Below are positions 12,671-24,892 of a DNA stretch of 64,000 nt, piece by piece. The notes below the pieces were generated by a model. That model searched no databases and was not told where the DNA came from. It saw nothing but the letters and a program-made list of their open reading frames with translations. A program made the position numbers and the translations under genes. Source of the stretch: Epiperipatus broadwayi (Eukaryota > Onychophora > Udeonychophora > Euonychophora > Peripatidae); NCBI GenBank assembly GCA_028023455.1, contig JAQFVV010013336.1, positions 89,714 to 153,713 on the forward strand, in the 5' to 3' direction. Every line of letters starts with the position of its first letter. The stretch's first letter is position 1.

Positions 12671-14899
12671 TGTAACGAGCATAGACGTTCGTTACATTGT
12701 TTGTTTTTTTTAAATTTATTAAACATGAAAGTAAATTAAAAAGTTCGCATTTAAAAATTTTCTTTAAGAATTAAAAATTGAAATTAAATATCATCTTAAA
12801 CTCTTATATATTAAATCGCACAGATAATGAAAAATTATTAAAATAAAACTTTATTAAAGAAAAAGTATTTTAAAACTAAATTTTAAAAAGATTTGGAGAT
12901 GAAATTATATCTTTAAATTTATCGTTAAATATATCTTTGATTTGGAAAACAGGTTAATTAGAAATGGAAATGATTGTTAATTAGTTAAATGTAAACCAGC
13001 CTTCGGCATTTAAATGTAAAAACACCGGTCAGATAGGAAAACAATAGAAACTGTTAGCAAATAAGAAGAAATCCCTATGGAATCGGACCGCAGCGAAAGG
13101 ACCATCGCATCGGATGACGTAATGTTAAGTCAATCTTTCAAAGGAATATAAAAGGACAAGTTTGGAAATTATTAATTAGTGACTGGAAATTGATTATTAC
13201 GATGTGACTATATGTAGTAGTACGGAGTTGGAGGAATTGACAGACGCACGGTCAATTCTTTCAGCTGTTAAAGAAAGGAGAAATGAACTATCGTTTCCTA
13301 CATTGAGGACCAACTAAATTAAAAAACCTCCGAATGAATAAATAAAACAACGGCTAAATGGATATCAATCTTAGGACGGCGTGTGAATTTACGTTCATGG
13401 CAAGCAACGGATAAAGTTGGACGTGTTAAAAATCGTAAGAACTTTATATTCACTTGAAAAAATAAGAACTCTAAATTTTAAAACTTTTTATTAAATGATG
13501 CAATAGAATCCTATCTGACCAAACTAAATTCTTTATTAATAGTGTTATTTGATGTATTTTTTTTTCTTATTTATGTAAAATCATTTCCATTTATTTATTT
13601 TTTTATTCTTTAAGTTTTTATCATGATTTTTTTTTGTTTTTCGTTAAATTAATTATATAAATGTTAAACTTAAGTCGGGCGTGAATGGCTGTATAGATTT
13701 GTAAAGTTATATTAGGGGAGGGTAATCTTAGGTTATTTGTGTCGTTGTTAGATTGGGTCAATGGATTGGATATATTGATGTAGTTAGTAGATGTAATTGG
13801 AGATTCGCTACTGGCAGAATCGCTTCATACGCCGCACTCTCCCGTTTTGCCTATGGAAGGAATTATAAGACGCAGAGCGCAGTTCCTTTCTATGGAGTTT
13901 TTTTTTTTATTGTTCTTCTCGTTGGATAGAAGTAATATTCCTATCTAATGAGAGTCAATATCTTCTTTTAATCTTTTTGGTGCTGCCGTATTCCGTATTA
14001 CATTGAATACATCGATGTATCAGATGGATTGATGCCAGTTTGACTGCGAATTTTAGCCTAAGGTTAAATAGGGATAGAATATTTTATTTTCAAATGCAAA
14101 TCTATGTGGTCTATTCATACTTGACCCTAAATAAAAATACATTAAATTTAAGTTGTTTATAGACGCTTGCATGGATTGGTTATCGGTTAAGTATGTTTTG
14201 GGTTTTCATATTTGATCAAAATATATAGACATTCGATAAATAATGATACCTTACGGTGAGTATCTAAAATGTATTTATTCGGATGTCTTTTAAGTTATTG
14301 GTGACAATGCAAGTATCTTATGATGAATACTATTGGATTACGTAGAAATTTCCCTCCGCAATTGTCAGTAATCAATAATTTTGTATTTTGATCGTTTATG
14401 TTTACTTTGAAATGTTTTTGACCTTGAAATCTATGTAACCGATCTATATTCAACATTATAAACAAGCTTTCCTAAATTTATCTGTGCGAACTTAATTAAA
14501 ATGTAAAATTAGAATATAATAGTAATTAAAGGTAAATTAAAGTCAAAAATCAAAGTTAAAAATAATGTTAAATGTTAAAATGTAAACTAATACTAAAATA
14601 ATTTTAAATCTTATATATATGTGCATAAATAAATGTTTGTATGTTAATTACTGGCAGTGGATTATTTTATTTATTTTTTTTAATGTTGAAATCTAATTAG
14701 ATAAGATATGATATTATTTAATCTCTGCTATTCCACTGAGCTAGTGACATGGGCTAACGACCGGAACCAAAATATTTTTAAAAAAATTTTTTTTTTTTTG
14801 ACTTACGTATCTGCCGACTTTATAAATTTTCTAGGTTCAAATGCCTAGATGGCGCCCCATAGTGCAGATTACGTAAGTCTATTTCTCCGGATCGTTACA
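12671..14899 (+). mobile_element. Solo LTR, 2.2 kb (copy 1), TSD GTAT
   Basis: The sequence starts TGTAACGAGC and ends GATCGTTACA, with TG...CA LTR ends and an 8-bp TGTAACGA/TCGTTACA inverted terminus. It is flanked by the 4-bp direct repeat GTAT (12667-12670 and 14900-14903), typical of LTR-retrotransposon integration. A TATA box (TATAAAAGG, 13147) about 480 bp in fits a U3 promoter. The same sequence recurs as copy 2 (40579-42789) and reverse copy 3 (39894-40578 plus 42794-44340). No gag or pol lies beside it, so it is a solo LTR. The 4-bp TSD and TGTAACG end suggest a Gypsy-type family. That assignment is inference. Confidence 0.8.
13147..13155 (+). promoter_or_regulatory. TATA box inside LTR copy 1
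   Basis: TATAAAAGG at 13147. The matching position in copy 2 reads TATAAAAGG at about 41040. Conservation in both copies and the lack of a long frame fit an LTR promoter. Confidence 0.55.
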
Positions 14900-14903
14900 G
14901 TAT

Positions 14904-16649
14904 GGATAAACTTGGCACCATGTTTAAAAAGACCTACAGGTTAGCTAAAATGCAAATTTAAAAATTTTTTTTTTTTTAAATTTCAAATGGGTTGAGATAG
15001 TAAATCAAAAATTGCCTAAATCTAATAAATAAAATATATATATATCCACAAATGATTAACAAATCTCTGTTGTCAAGTATCGAATTCTGGTATCTAAACT
15101 ATGTTTACTAATTTTATTTGTTTCAATTATTGAAAATTCTTATTTTACAAGATTATTTACTAAGTATTTAATTACAAAATTGTTCTCCATATTTAAATTG
15201 GCTATAATAGAAAAATGTTTGATACATAAAATAATAATGTTTTAAGAAAACTTAAAATGATTGTTGTTATAAAAATGTTATTTTATTATTTTTTATAATT
15301 AATACATTTTACAATTTATTAAGATCCTGTTATAGATGACAGAGTTCATGGCAGAAAATATTTAAGTGCATCTAAAAAATTGAAAAATAATTAAGAAGAA
15401 AACAAACAGTATAATATGTGATTGAAAATTCCATAAGACAAAAAAAGTAGAAAAGTATATATCTTTATACCAGATTTCTTTGGAAAAAATTATAAAAATT
15501 CAGAAATATCAAATTGATCATAACAGAAATTTTTATGAATAATTGTCAAAACTATCCCGAAGAAGATATTGAATACAATGCTAATAGAGAAACCATAGAT
15601 CTTTCCATTTGTGAAAATCATAATGAAAATGAAAAACTAAACAAGAACTACATTATTGAAAATTCTAGTTCTGGAAAAACATTTGAAATTAAAAACTTCA
15701 CATTTGGAATATGATTTTTAAAGAACAATTGTAATTAACCCAACATATTTTAGCTTTCGAAGTACCTTCTGATACATTGGTAAGTAACTGAGTGATTGTC
15801 AAGTTTGATTTAATTTTATGTGATTATTTAAATAGAAAAGAACACCAATATTTATCTCATTCAATTCCAAGTGAGTTAATAAATGTAAATACAATATGAA
15901 GTTCCAAAGCCATTAAAGATGCAATAAAACAAACTAAATACTATTTAACTTTATTAGACTGTTTCCCGGAAGTTAGTCGTTAAAAAAAACTTCTTCATTA
16001 TGTTAATATAATATATAATGATGTTAAAATAAATTATTAAATTTGAAGTAATTCATAATATAACAGAAAAAGGATTACATGAAACAATCAAGTATATTTT
16101 CAACAATTTAGAATTTATCTAGTTGTCCTAAGCAATTTTTACGATAATGGTACCAATATGAGAGAAGTATATCAAGAGATACAAACCCGCATATTACATG
16201 AAAATGAAAAGAGCTTTTTAGATAACATGGAGGAACTACAATAAGTAAAACTATGTCCATACAACAAAAAATTAACGAATTTAAATTTTTAGTCAATTTA
16301 ATTATTTAATTTGAGATTTTATCAAAAGTTAACATGGCAAATAAAATTTTACAAAATCAAAAAATATATATAAATGTGGCCACAAAATATTTAAAAGAAC
16401 TGATTGTATAATTGATTCAAAAGTACCAATAACATAGCAAAATAAATTGCAAAAGAATTAAACATAATGTCAAATCCTAAATCTTCATAGAGAAATAAAA
16501 ATAATAAAGTTATTTGATGATAATTTGCTAATAATTAGCAATGAAGCCAATTTTCATGTAAATTATTTTTTTTAAATAATAGATATAGTATAACAGAATT
16601 TTTTTTTTTTTTTGAATAACAAAAAATATTTTGTATTTTTATATAACAA
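14904..16649. other. AT-rich spacer between LTR and LINE
   Basis: Poly-T tracts and short chance frames. The 66-codon frame at 15514-15714 has no recognisable domain. A TATAT run precedes it. No repeat termini seen. Confidence 0.45.
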
Positions 16650-17440
16650 TATTGATTGATGGTGTATCAGACAGAGTGGCAAGATTAGTTATACAACTTA
16701 ATAGCAGATATCAAATGCAGATAATTCAGGTTTATGCCCCAACAAGTTCTCACAGTGATGAAGTAGTAGAAGATTTTTATATGGATGTACAAAAGGCTTT
16801 TGATCAGAGTAAACAACATTTTAAAATTGTTATGGGAGATTTTAATACTAGAATTGGTAAACAAATGAAAGATGAAAGTGTTGTAGGTAATTTTGGTTAT
16901 GGTAATAGAAATGAGAGAGGACATAGACTTGTGGAGTTTGCAGAAAAAGAAAAACTTTATATTATGAATTCATTTTTTGAGAAAAATGTTAAAAGGAAAT
17001 GGACATGGAAGCATCCAAATGAAGGTACAGCAGAATTGGATTATATTTTGACTAACAGGAAATACATATTTCAAGATTGTAATGTTCTTAATAAATTTAA
17101 CACAGGAAGTGATCATCGATTAGTAAGGTGTAAGTTACGTGTTAATGTAAAACTAGAGAGACAAAAATTATTGAGAAAAACAATATTTACAGTTGATGTT
17201 CCTAATCTTCAGAAACATTCTAATGAATTTAAATTAGAACTTACAAATAGGTTTCAAGTGTTAGGAGATTTTGAACATGATTCAGATTTGAATGAAATTA
17301 ATATGAAAATAACTGATACACTTTTAAAAACTGCAACAAAGATAGCTGGTAGAAAAAAGCAGCAATTGACTAATAAAATTTCTACTGAGACTAGAGAATT
17401 TATGAAGAAAAGAAGAAATATGAAGATATACAAAAATGAT
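16650..17440 (+). pseudogene. RTE-like endonuclease domain, N-terminally truncated
   Basis: The frame holds endonuclease/exonuclease/phosphatase-family motifs in order: QIIQVYAPT, then GDFN (as MGDFNTRIG), the ERGHRLVEFA block, a W-T-W-x-H-P segment, LDYILTN, and the catalytic SDH in GSDHRLVRCKL. The endonuclease nicks target DNA to prime reverse transcription. The N-terminal strand carrying the first catalytic Asn/Glu is lost. The frame runs on to a stop at 17506 out of register. Alignment of the linker puts the frameshift at about 17436-17446, after which the RT frame continues. Function is certainly lost without the N-terminus. Confidence 0.88.
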
Positions 17441-19236
17441 GTATTAAAAGAATTGAATATCTCAAATTTTGTAAAATGGTACGGAAAAAAGTTGAAAATG
17501 ATATAAGAAAGTATAACTGTGAAATAGCAAGGAAAGCTGTAGAAGAAAATAAAAGTCTCAAGAATGTTAAACAACATTTTGGTATTGGTAGGAAATTTAT
17601 ATCTGCAATAAGAAAAAAAGATGGAATTATTACTAAAAAGAGAGATGACATCGTGAAATTGGTAGAAGATTTTTATCAAGAATTATATAGTAATAAAGAA
17701 CAAGTACCTCCTATATCTATTACATCTTCTGAATTGCCCAGAATTTTAAATGAAGAAGTGAGACATGCAATTAAATGTATGAAGAAAGGAAAGGCTCCAG
17801 GAAATGATGGAATTATAATTGATATATTAAAAGAAGGAGGTGAAGAAATAGAAACAATTTTAGCAAAATTATATACCAAATGTCTAAATGATAAAGATGT
17901 ACCGGAAGATTGGAAGAATGCAGTAATAATATTAATATTTAAAAAAGGTGATAAAGAAGATATTAGAAATTACAGACCTATCAGCCTTTTATCAGTTTTA
18001 TATAAAATTTTTACCAAGATAATTACAACTCGTCTACAGAGAACTTTGGATTTCCACCAACCAAGAGAACAAGCTGGATTTAAAAGTGGTTTTAGTACAA
18101 TAGATCATATCCAGGTATTGAGAGAAGTCATAGAAAGGACAAATGAATATGAGTTGTCATTATGTTTTGGATTTGTAGATTATGAAAAGGCATTAGACTC
18201 TATACACATTTCTTCAGTGATTAAAGCATTGGATCATCAAGGTATAGATCCAGGATATTGTCATATTTTAAAGAATATTTATAAAAATGCAACAGCAACA
18301 ATTAGATTACATAATGATACTGGAAAAATCAACATTGAGAAAGGTGTAAGACAAGGTGACTCCATATCTCCAAAACTTTTTACAGCAGTGCTGCAAGAAG
18401 TATTTTGTGGATTAAAATGGGAAACTAAAGGAATAAAAGTAAATGGAGAGTATTTAAGTCATTTAGATTTTGCAGATGATGTAGTTGTTTTTGCAAATAA
18501 TGCTTCAGAGCTGCAGGAAATGTTGCAGGAGTTAGCAGATGAAAGTAGAAAAGTAGGACTAAAGATAAATGTTAAAAAGACTAAAGTAATGTTTAATCGA
18601 TTTGCTCAAAATATGAAAATAAAGATTGATTATGAAGAATTAGAAGAAGTTAACAGTTACAAATACCTTGGTCAGATTATTAATACAGATGGAAACATAA
18701 TGGAGGAAATTAATCATAGAATTAAACTTGGTTGGAGTGCTTTTGGTAGAAATAACTTGATACTAAAAGGAAATATGCCTATGTGTTTGAAAAGAATGGT
18801 TTTTAACAAATGTGTTTTACCAGTTCTTACTTATGGATCTGAGACTTGGACACTTAATAGAAGAGCAATACAGAGACTTCAGACCACTCAAAGGAGTATG
18901 GAGAGATGTATGTTGGGAGTAACAAGAAGAGATCGAAAACGCAATGTATGGGTAAGACAACAAACAGGTGTTACTGACCTTATTGAAAAAATTAAAAGAT
19001 TGAAATGGAGTTGGGCTGGACATATTGCTAGAAGAAATTATAATAGATGGACAATTGAAATTTTAAACTGGATTCCAAGAGATTGTAAAAGACTCAGAAA
19101 GAGACCACATGTGAGATGGATGGATGAAATAAGAAAATGTGCAGGGGTGTTGTGGAAAAGAGAAGCTAAAGATCGGAGAAGATGGATTAAACTTGGAGAG
19201 ACCTTCATCCTGCAGTGGATTGATAATGGTTGTTGA
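17441..19236 (+). pseudogene. RTE-like reverse transcriptase, open frame
   Basis: The frame is uninterrupted for 586 codons from the ATG at 17476. That ATG is internal to the original ORF and probably not a real start. RT blocks in order: GKAPGNDGI, NYRPISLLSVLYK, the palm block with VDYEKALDSI, GVRQGDSISPKLF, the catalytic FADD (about residues 332-335), NVKKTKVM and YKYLGQIIN. The C-terminal module has LTYGSETWTL, WAGHIARR, RKRPHVRWMDEIRKCAG and a final LGETFILQW. All visible RT motifs are intact, although the palm block has LDS where AFD is usual. The element cannot be autonomous because the endonuclease is truncated and out of frame. Confidence 0.9.
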
Positions 19237-19495
19237 TGATGATGATGATGATGATTTATTTAAATGTCAGAATTTATATCTTCATATGTTTGAAAAAATC
19301 AAAATTTTTCAATTGATAATTCAAGAAAAATTTTCTAGCTTTGGTGCATTACAAGATATAGTTTCAAAACAAATTCTAAAGTTATCTATTATTATCACTA
19401 CCTCTTCAAATTATGTTGTTGAAACTTCGGTTACTGGTGAAGGTAGTTGAATAAAGTTTTTCAAAATTAAAATTAATTAAAACTATCCATAATCA

Positions 19496-19914
19496 AGTAA
19501 AACTCTCTATACAGTAGTGCCACTCACAAGACAGAGTAATCAATGGATGCCAGAAGGCTTGTGCATAAAATTCCTATCTAGTGCCTACTCATCCAATATC
19601 CTCAGACTAGTTTCTGGCTTGTGGCCTTCGTCAGTGAGGAGCCTTGGATCTGAAAGCACTGCATCTAGATCTTAGGATCTAATGCAGACCTCCAGCAGCC
19701 ACCTTTTATCTCTACTTAACTACAAAACTATGAGAATAAAATTGTAAATATTTTCAATCTAAGCTCATTAGCTTAAATAGTCCTATAGGTCTGAATTCAG
19801 TTCAAAACCCATACATTTTGATTACTCTGGCTTGCACTGAGTGGCACTACTGTATGGAGAGTTTTGCCTGTTTTAATAAGTTATGAGCAAGCATAAGAAA
19901 TGGTGATCATGTGA
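19496..19914 (-). mobile_element. Family T hammerhead repeat, full length (T1)
   Basis: The minus-strand order is a leader (TCACATGATCACCATTTCTT), an arm with AAAACTCTCCATACAGTAGTGCC, a middle block containing GAACTGAATTCAG, a hammerhead (19591-19649), then the inverse arm ending GGCACTACTGTATAGAGAG. The element is 419 bp and flanked by a 12-bp near-perfect direct repeat TATCYATAATCA (19484-19495, 19915-19926). A TSD of this length fits target-primed insertion of an RNA-derived copy. No open frame. The leader lies at one end only, so the element is not a simple palindromic MITE. Confidence 0.85.
19591..19649 (-). ncRNA. Type I hammerhead ribozyme motif, family T
   Basis: Minus strand: outer arm ATCCAA, internal loop GGC, inner arm TCCTCA, core CTGACGA, stem II GGC/GCC around loop CACAA, GAAA, mini stem III ACTAGT, cleavage C, inner arm TGAGGA, loop TA, outer arm TTGGAT. 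Both stem I arms pair perfectly. Here TGAGGA gives an A-U where other copies have G-U. All core residues fit the hammerhead consensus. The stem II closing pair 10.1/11.1 is an A/A mismatch in every family T copy, which may weaken activity. Confidence 0.78.
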
Positions 19915-19926
19915 TATCTATAATCA

Positions 19927-21799
19927 CTAAAAAGTCAACACTATTTCATTTCCTTAACTATTCTTTCAACAGAAAATATGATTGCAAATTCTATGAATTA
20001 TGATGGCATAATTAATAGTTTTGAAGCAAAAAAGAATTTTAAAAAATGCTAATAAAGTTTTCTTGATTTTATTGCTGTAAAATATTAAATTAATTTCTTA
20101 ATATAAAAATGTAAGAATATATATAAACATTTCTTCTTTTTTTTAACTTATCATGAAATGTTTGAACTTGGCCCTGCAAAAGTTCCCATATATTCTGATC
20201 ATATGATTATTAAGTGTCCAATAAAAGTAATAATCAATTCCTCTGAAATTCCGCCATTGGTTAAAAAAGATATTAATGTTTATATTAAACGAAAATTTGT
20301 AATTGTGTTTGTGTTGGATTATAAACAACTATCAATAAAATCTCCATCAATAAAATGTAAAAATTAGAAATTTCCTATGATGAAATTCAACAGTAAATCA
20401 CACACTGTAACAAAAAAAAAAATGTCTTTCTTGAATCACGTATTTTTCTCTGTCTTAACATCAATTTACAAAAATACAATCATAAAAGAATCTCAAAAAT
20501 AGCACTGTATAGAAAACCTCTAAAATACTACATTTTTAATATATATATATTTTTAAAAAAAAATCTGATAATGATAATATTAGAATGCCATTTCTCATCA
20601 CATATTACTCTGTTGTAATAATCTCCCTCCACCTCCCTAAAACCAAATATGTTTGAAATTAATTTACATTGAAACTACTGAAATATAATTAATATCAGTC
20701 TTAGATAGCAAGACAGAAGATACATATGCTAAGAATAAAAATTTTAAAACTTTTGAAAATTTCAAACTACTAGTTTGAATAGCAAAAGATTAGTAAAAGG
20801 CGTCTATTTCCTATAAACGAGGCTGAACTTAGACCGGAATTGTTTGATTCTACCGCAGTAACCTATTGATATGTGTGTGTGCTTATTTAGATCAAAAGAA
20901 ATATATAATGATGATTATTGCAGTAAAATGCAGATTAAATGTAAACAGAGGATATGTTACTTTGTTTTTGTAATCATATATGTATGAGTGTGTGTTTGCA
21001 GTGAAATAATTGCACGTTTTTAAACAAATAAAACATAAATAAAAACTTGCTATCAAACCAATAGAGGGCAGCAATTTGTAGATTAATGCAGAGCAAAATT
21101 TTCAGCAAAGTAATTGTTTTTAAAAAACCAAAGTTTTTGCTTAGTCTTAATACTTTTATTTGCCTCTAAAATTTATTAATATTATTTAAAAATATTTGAA
21201 TCTTAAGAGATATCTCAGTTTTTTATGCAAATTATAATTGAGAGTGAGCGTATTTGTGCCTGTGAAATGATACACGCTAATATATTTATATAAATATCTT
21301 TTATTTTGATTTATAATAAATATTAGGGTGTTTAAACTTATCAAAATTAAATATTTCCGTTTGAAATAAATTAATAAACATACTACAAAGCATTTTTATT
21401 TCACGATTAATTGTCTTCTAAATGTTAATTTTCTTGAATGTAAGTTTAGCTGTTTTGAAATTTCTATATCTATGTAAATATGATGAAACCAGAAAAAGTG
21501 TTATTGCTATACGATGGAAAATGTGATGCATTTGAAATGAAAACTGGTGTTCAATAAAAAAGTGTACTTTGTTTTGATTTTTATTTCAGTGATTTTTGGA
21601 AACGTTTCTAAATAGCTCAATGAACAAGGGATCGATATGTTATATAAGTAATTACAAGAAGCAAGAATTTCATTTTTTTTGGCTTCTGGATTTACACTAT
21701 ACTGAAAATTAGGCTATCCGTGCCATTTCAAAAAACCATCCATAGAATGTATTTCATATTTTGAATGTGACATTTAAAGGCTTTAGTTTAATAATTAAT
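19927..21799. other. AT-rich spacer with a possible endonuclease scrap
   Basis: An open stretch at 20158-20367 reads LGPAKVPIYSDHMIIKC, with an SDH like the last catalytic motif of LINE endonucleases. This is too short to be sure. Nothing else is recognised. Confidence 0.3.
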
Positions 21800-22440
21800 G
21801 TTCAAAAATGCAAGTTCTTTATCAGCCAATGAGGGAAGAAAAATCCTCACCAACTTTCTAGCTTGGATGGTTATCAACTTGAAAATGTAAATCAATTCAA
21901 ATATCTTGAGAAGATTTTATAAGATAGATGGGTGGATTTAGATTTTGAGAAGCGACCCACATTTCAATGAGCTGTTGTTTAATGAGTTTAAAAAATATGG
22001 TATTCACAAGCAAGTAACTACTGCAACAAAGATAGCTGTATATAGAATTGTTATTCTATTTAATTTATCATATGGAAATAAAACACAGTCAATATAGATT
22101 AAAAAATCCCATTTAAAGATGCTCTAAAAAATTCTAAACATAGACTCATAAAACTAAGCAACATGTTCTTCAGCTGATTAAATCCACTTGTATTTTTGAA
22201 TTGCACCTGTTAAACAAATGAGCAATAAAAGATTTCCTAAAAACGTATTTTACAGTGAACATGAGGCTGATTTTCATAGTATACACAGGACCCATTTCAT
22301 TATAAAGATTTATCTCAGGCACTTTAAAGAAGTGCATTATTGATTATTTTCATAAGAGAATATATGGCTAACATTAGAATATAATAAAGAAATAATATAA
22401 TTAGACAAGGTGTTAAGCCAGAATCACAAAATAAATAGAA
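21800..22440 (+). pseudogene. Decayed LINE, C-terminal RT region
   Basis: Conceptual translation in shifting frames gives a trail of LINE motifs: LDGYQLENVNQFKYL (the NxVxxFxYLG motif after the RT core), ATKIAVYRIVILFNLSYGN (like KTKIxVYRAVVLxxLLYGxETW), LKILNIDS, and later KRFPKNVFYSE. Stops and frameshifts are frequent, so this is an old fossil. The clade is not assigned. It is distinct from the RTE-like copy nearby. Confidence 0.6.
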
Positions 22441-23110
22441 TAGTGAATCAGCAGGTTTTATATAGTGGTATGAGATAGTTGAAGGGTGCTTGAAAGTCTG
22501 AGTTCAAATTCCCTATATTTACAATTAGGCTACAGGTGTGTGAAGAGTGTCTGTATTTCAAATATTTACACATTAAGCCTGAATCCTGCCCATCCCTCTT
22601 CTATGTATTTAAATGGATAAGGTCCTATAAATGAGGGGTCAGAATGACTTGAGGTCAACATGGGCATGGCAATAATATTGGCATCAGCATGGGTTTGGGC
22701 TTTCCATCATCAGATTTTCAATGGTATGGATGGCTGAAGAGTTGGAGGTTGGAGTGAATTGAAGCCTGTCCATTAAAGTATGAAGATTTTGATATCTTAA
22801 TATAAACTGAGCACTGACTATAACAAACATTCTTACTATTATTAAAACACTTTGTACTAATTTTTTTTATCTAGGAAGATGCAAGGCCAAATATTAATAT
22901 GAACTCATCATCAATGGTAATATCTACATATGTTGACAACTATGGAACACCTCAAGTGCCAGATATATTTTCCACAAAGTGAGGGACATGATAAAATTAT
23001 TTCAGTTTAACATTGAGAGTATATCAAAGGTTATGTGAAAGTCTGAGTTCCAATCCCTTATATTACGTTATATATGTGCAGGGTGTGTAAACCTGTACAG
23101 TGTATTAATT
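22441..23110 (+). mobile_element. Degenerate family C repeat pieces
   Basis: 22460-22515 and 23010-23105 match the box-B-bearing part of family C (GTGAAAGTCTGAGTTCC, AAACCTGTACAGTGTATTA). 22778-22830 matches its start block (CCATTAAAGTATGAAGAT, ATCTTAATATAAACTGAG). The hammerhead between them is not recognisable. Confidence 0.5.
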
Positions 23111-23859
23111 TACAAAATCAAACTTGTAGATTTTCTACAAAGTAATTCTTTAGTACATCAATGATGTAATTCCATATCAGGAAATTCGGATTCTGATAAT
23201 GTGCAACTTCTTAAATTCCTGGATTTTTACATCGATTCCTAATAAATGTATTCTAAACATGGTATGTCTACCTTTGTTTCAAATCTTCATGTAAATCAAA
23301 CAACTTCTACTGAAAATAGTTCAAATGAAATTACAATTACCATTTGGAAAGATTATGGAAGCAATATTTACAACCCTCCAATAACAAACTCGCTCTTCAT
23401 TCCTCTTCCAGATCCTCATGTCTTTTACATTTAATATATTTCAATTCTCATATTAGCTTTTGAGATATCCAAATGAGGATGAAGCAGGTGGGCAACTTTG
23501 AACGGATACACAAAGCCAAGTAAAAAAAAATCTATTCAGGAAGATCGGAAACAGACACTATCCCTGATTTATATTTTAATCCTAAAATGCTTCACCACTA
23601 CCTACTGGTTTTCTGATACTGAATTGTTTTCCCAATAGCCAACATAAACCAAGTTTCCTGTTCTGATATGGAATTTAAGCAAAGCCAATTGGAATGGATA
23701 TAATGAATATCTCAAATGAAAAATGAAGACAATCGCTCAATTTCCTCTTCCTATGACAAGTTTAACTAGCATTACAGCAGTAACTAAAAGGCCTCTCCCT
23801 CAAAAGTAATTGAAAAACAATTAATTCCAGGTTGAGATAAAAAATAGCAGATTCTTTAT
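23111..23859. other. Spacer, unassigned
   Basis: Slightly higher GC than average. It may be decayed LINE sequence leading into the next entry. The short frame at 23246-23434 shows no motif. Confidence 0.35.
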
Positions 23860-24640
23860 TGCCAATATCTGTCTACTAAAGATCCAAAATTTGCTGACAA
23901 ATTTATTAAATCACTGAATAATACTTAAAAAAAAAAGTAGATAGACTATGAACTATAATATTTTATAAGATCTAATTAAACTGCTTTTTTTATTATATAT
24001 AAGCTTGGTTGCTGTAAAAGAACCTAAAAAAATTAATATTGTCACTGCTAACGAGATCGCTAATCTTAGATATTACACTTCTAAATCGAATTGGTATAAC
24101 AAAAAAAAAGTAGCATTAGTGCAGAAATGCAAGCTTCTCTTTCATAAATATCAATCTAATAAAATCCAACAGATATTAGCCAACTTGCTCTTGATTTTGT
24201 TTTCTGAAAAATTTAGAATCTCAAGTCAAAGCTCAATTAGCAAAATGTTTGCAATCTTATTCACGTAAAAACTATTCCAAAAATTTAGCACAGAAGCTAA
24301 ACTATAGTATCACATGATTACCATCTCTTATGCTAGCACATAACTTATTAAACAGGCAAAACTCTCCATAGAGTAGTGCCACCCTGTGCCAACCAGAGTA
24401 ATCAATGGATGCCAGAAGGCTCCTCACTGATGAAGGCCACAAGCCAGAAATGGATGAGTAGGCACTAGATGGGGATTTTATGCACAAGCCTTCTGGCATC
24501 CATTGATTACTCTGTTTGGTACAGGGTGGCACTACTGTATGGAGAGATTTGCCTTTTCAAAACTATGGTAGTTGTAAAATTAAATAAACCTAATAATGGT
24601 ACAAAAAAATATCACCCAATATCATTATTATATGATCTCT
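23860..24640 (+). pseudogene. Decayed jockey-like LINE fragment
   Basis: After the family T insertion the frame resumes as VVKLNKPNNG followed by KKYHPISLL, the KSYRPISLL motif of the first RT block in jockey-like LINEs. The upstream part (24005-24268) is open but less conserved. The family T element (24310-24559) was inserted into it. Multiple breaks. Confidence 0.5.
24310..24559 (+). mobile_element. Family T hammerhead repeat with internal deletion (T2)
   Basis: A leader TCACATGATTACCAT, an arm with AAAACTCTCCATAGAGTAGTGCC, then directly CTCCTCACTGATGAAGGCC...AGAAATGGATGAG and the inverse arm. The middle block, stem III and the 3' strand of inner stem I of the hammerhead are deleted. It is flanked by the 11-bp direct repeat AAACTATRGTA (24299-24309, 24560-24570). 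The TSD interrupts a recognisable LINE reading frame, which proves mobility. Confidence 0.85.
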
Positions 24641-24892
24641 AAAAATAGAAAAAGTTCAAAGGGAAGTAGGAAAACATGCATTGGATGCAGATGTATGGAC
24701 AGCAAGAGAGGCAATTCAAGGAGAAATGGGATGGTCAAGTTTTCATATGAGAAATGCAAAAAGTAAAATGTAAATGTTTGGTAGATTGCAGTTTATGGAT
24801 AATAAAAGAATAGCCAAAATAGTATTTAATTGGGTTATGAGTAAAAGGCAGGTAACAAGATGGGTGAGAAAGGTAATGCGGTATGCAAAAGA
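24641..24892 (+). pseudogene. LINE ORF2 C-terminal fragment
   Basis: Translates to KVQREVGKHALDADVW, then AIQGEMGWSSFHMRNAKSK, then GRLQFMDNKRIAKIVF. This is a C-terminal region I recognise from several non-LTR retrotransposons (AIQGxxGWSSFxxREAxSK). It has one internal stop. It is a different family from the jockey-like fragment before it. Confidence 0.55.

Larger units (their letters stand above)
16650..19253 (+). mobile_element. RTE-like LINE, 5'-truncated
   Basis: A non-LTR retrotransposon with an apurinic-type endonuclease followed by a reverse transcriptase. It ends in a (TGATGA)n simple repeat (about 19233-19253) rather than poly(A), as RTE-clade LINEs often do. The 5' end lies inside the endonuclease domain, so the first 100 or so residues are missing. 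A single frameshift separates endonuclease and RT. It is much better preserved than the other LINE remnants here except the one at 57.5-60.3 kb. A 3' fragment of the same family lies at 8458-9067. No convincing target duplication was found. Confidence 0.9.

Noticed and set aside
12671-14899. The 2.2-kb repeat as a TIR DNA transposon
   Set aside because: Only 8 bp of inverted terminus, TG...CA ends, 4-bp TSD and an internal TATA box fit an LTR better, though a DNA transposon is not fully excluded.
22700-22730. Reverse-strand CTGATGATGGAAA as a hammerhead
   Set aside because: Only two bases separate core and GAAA, so no stem II is possible.
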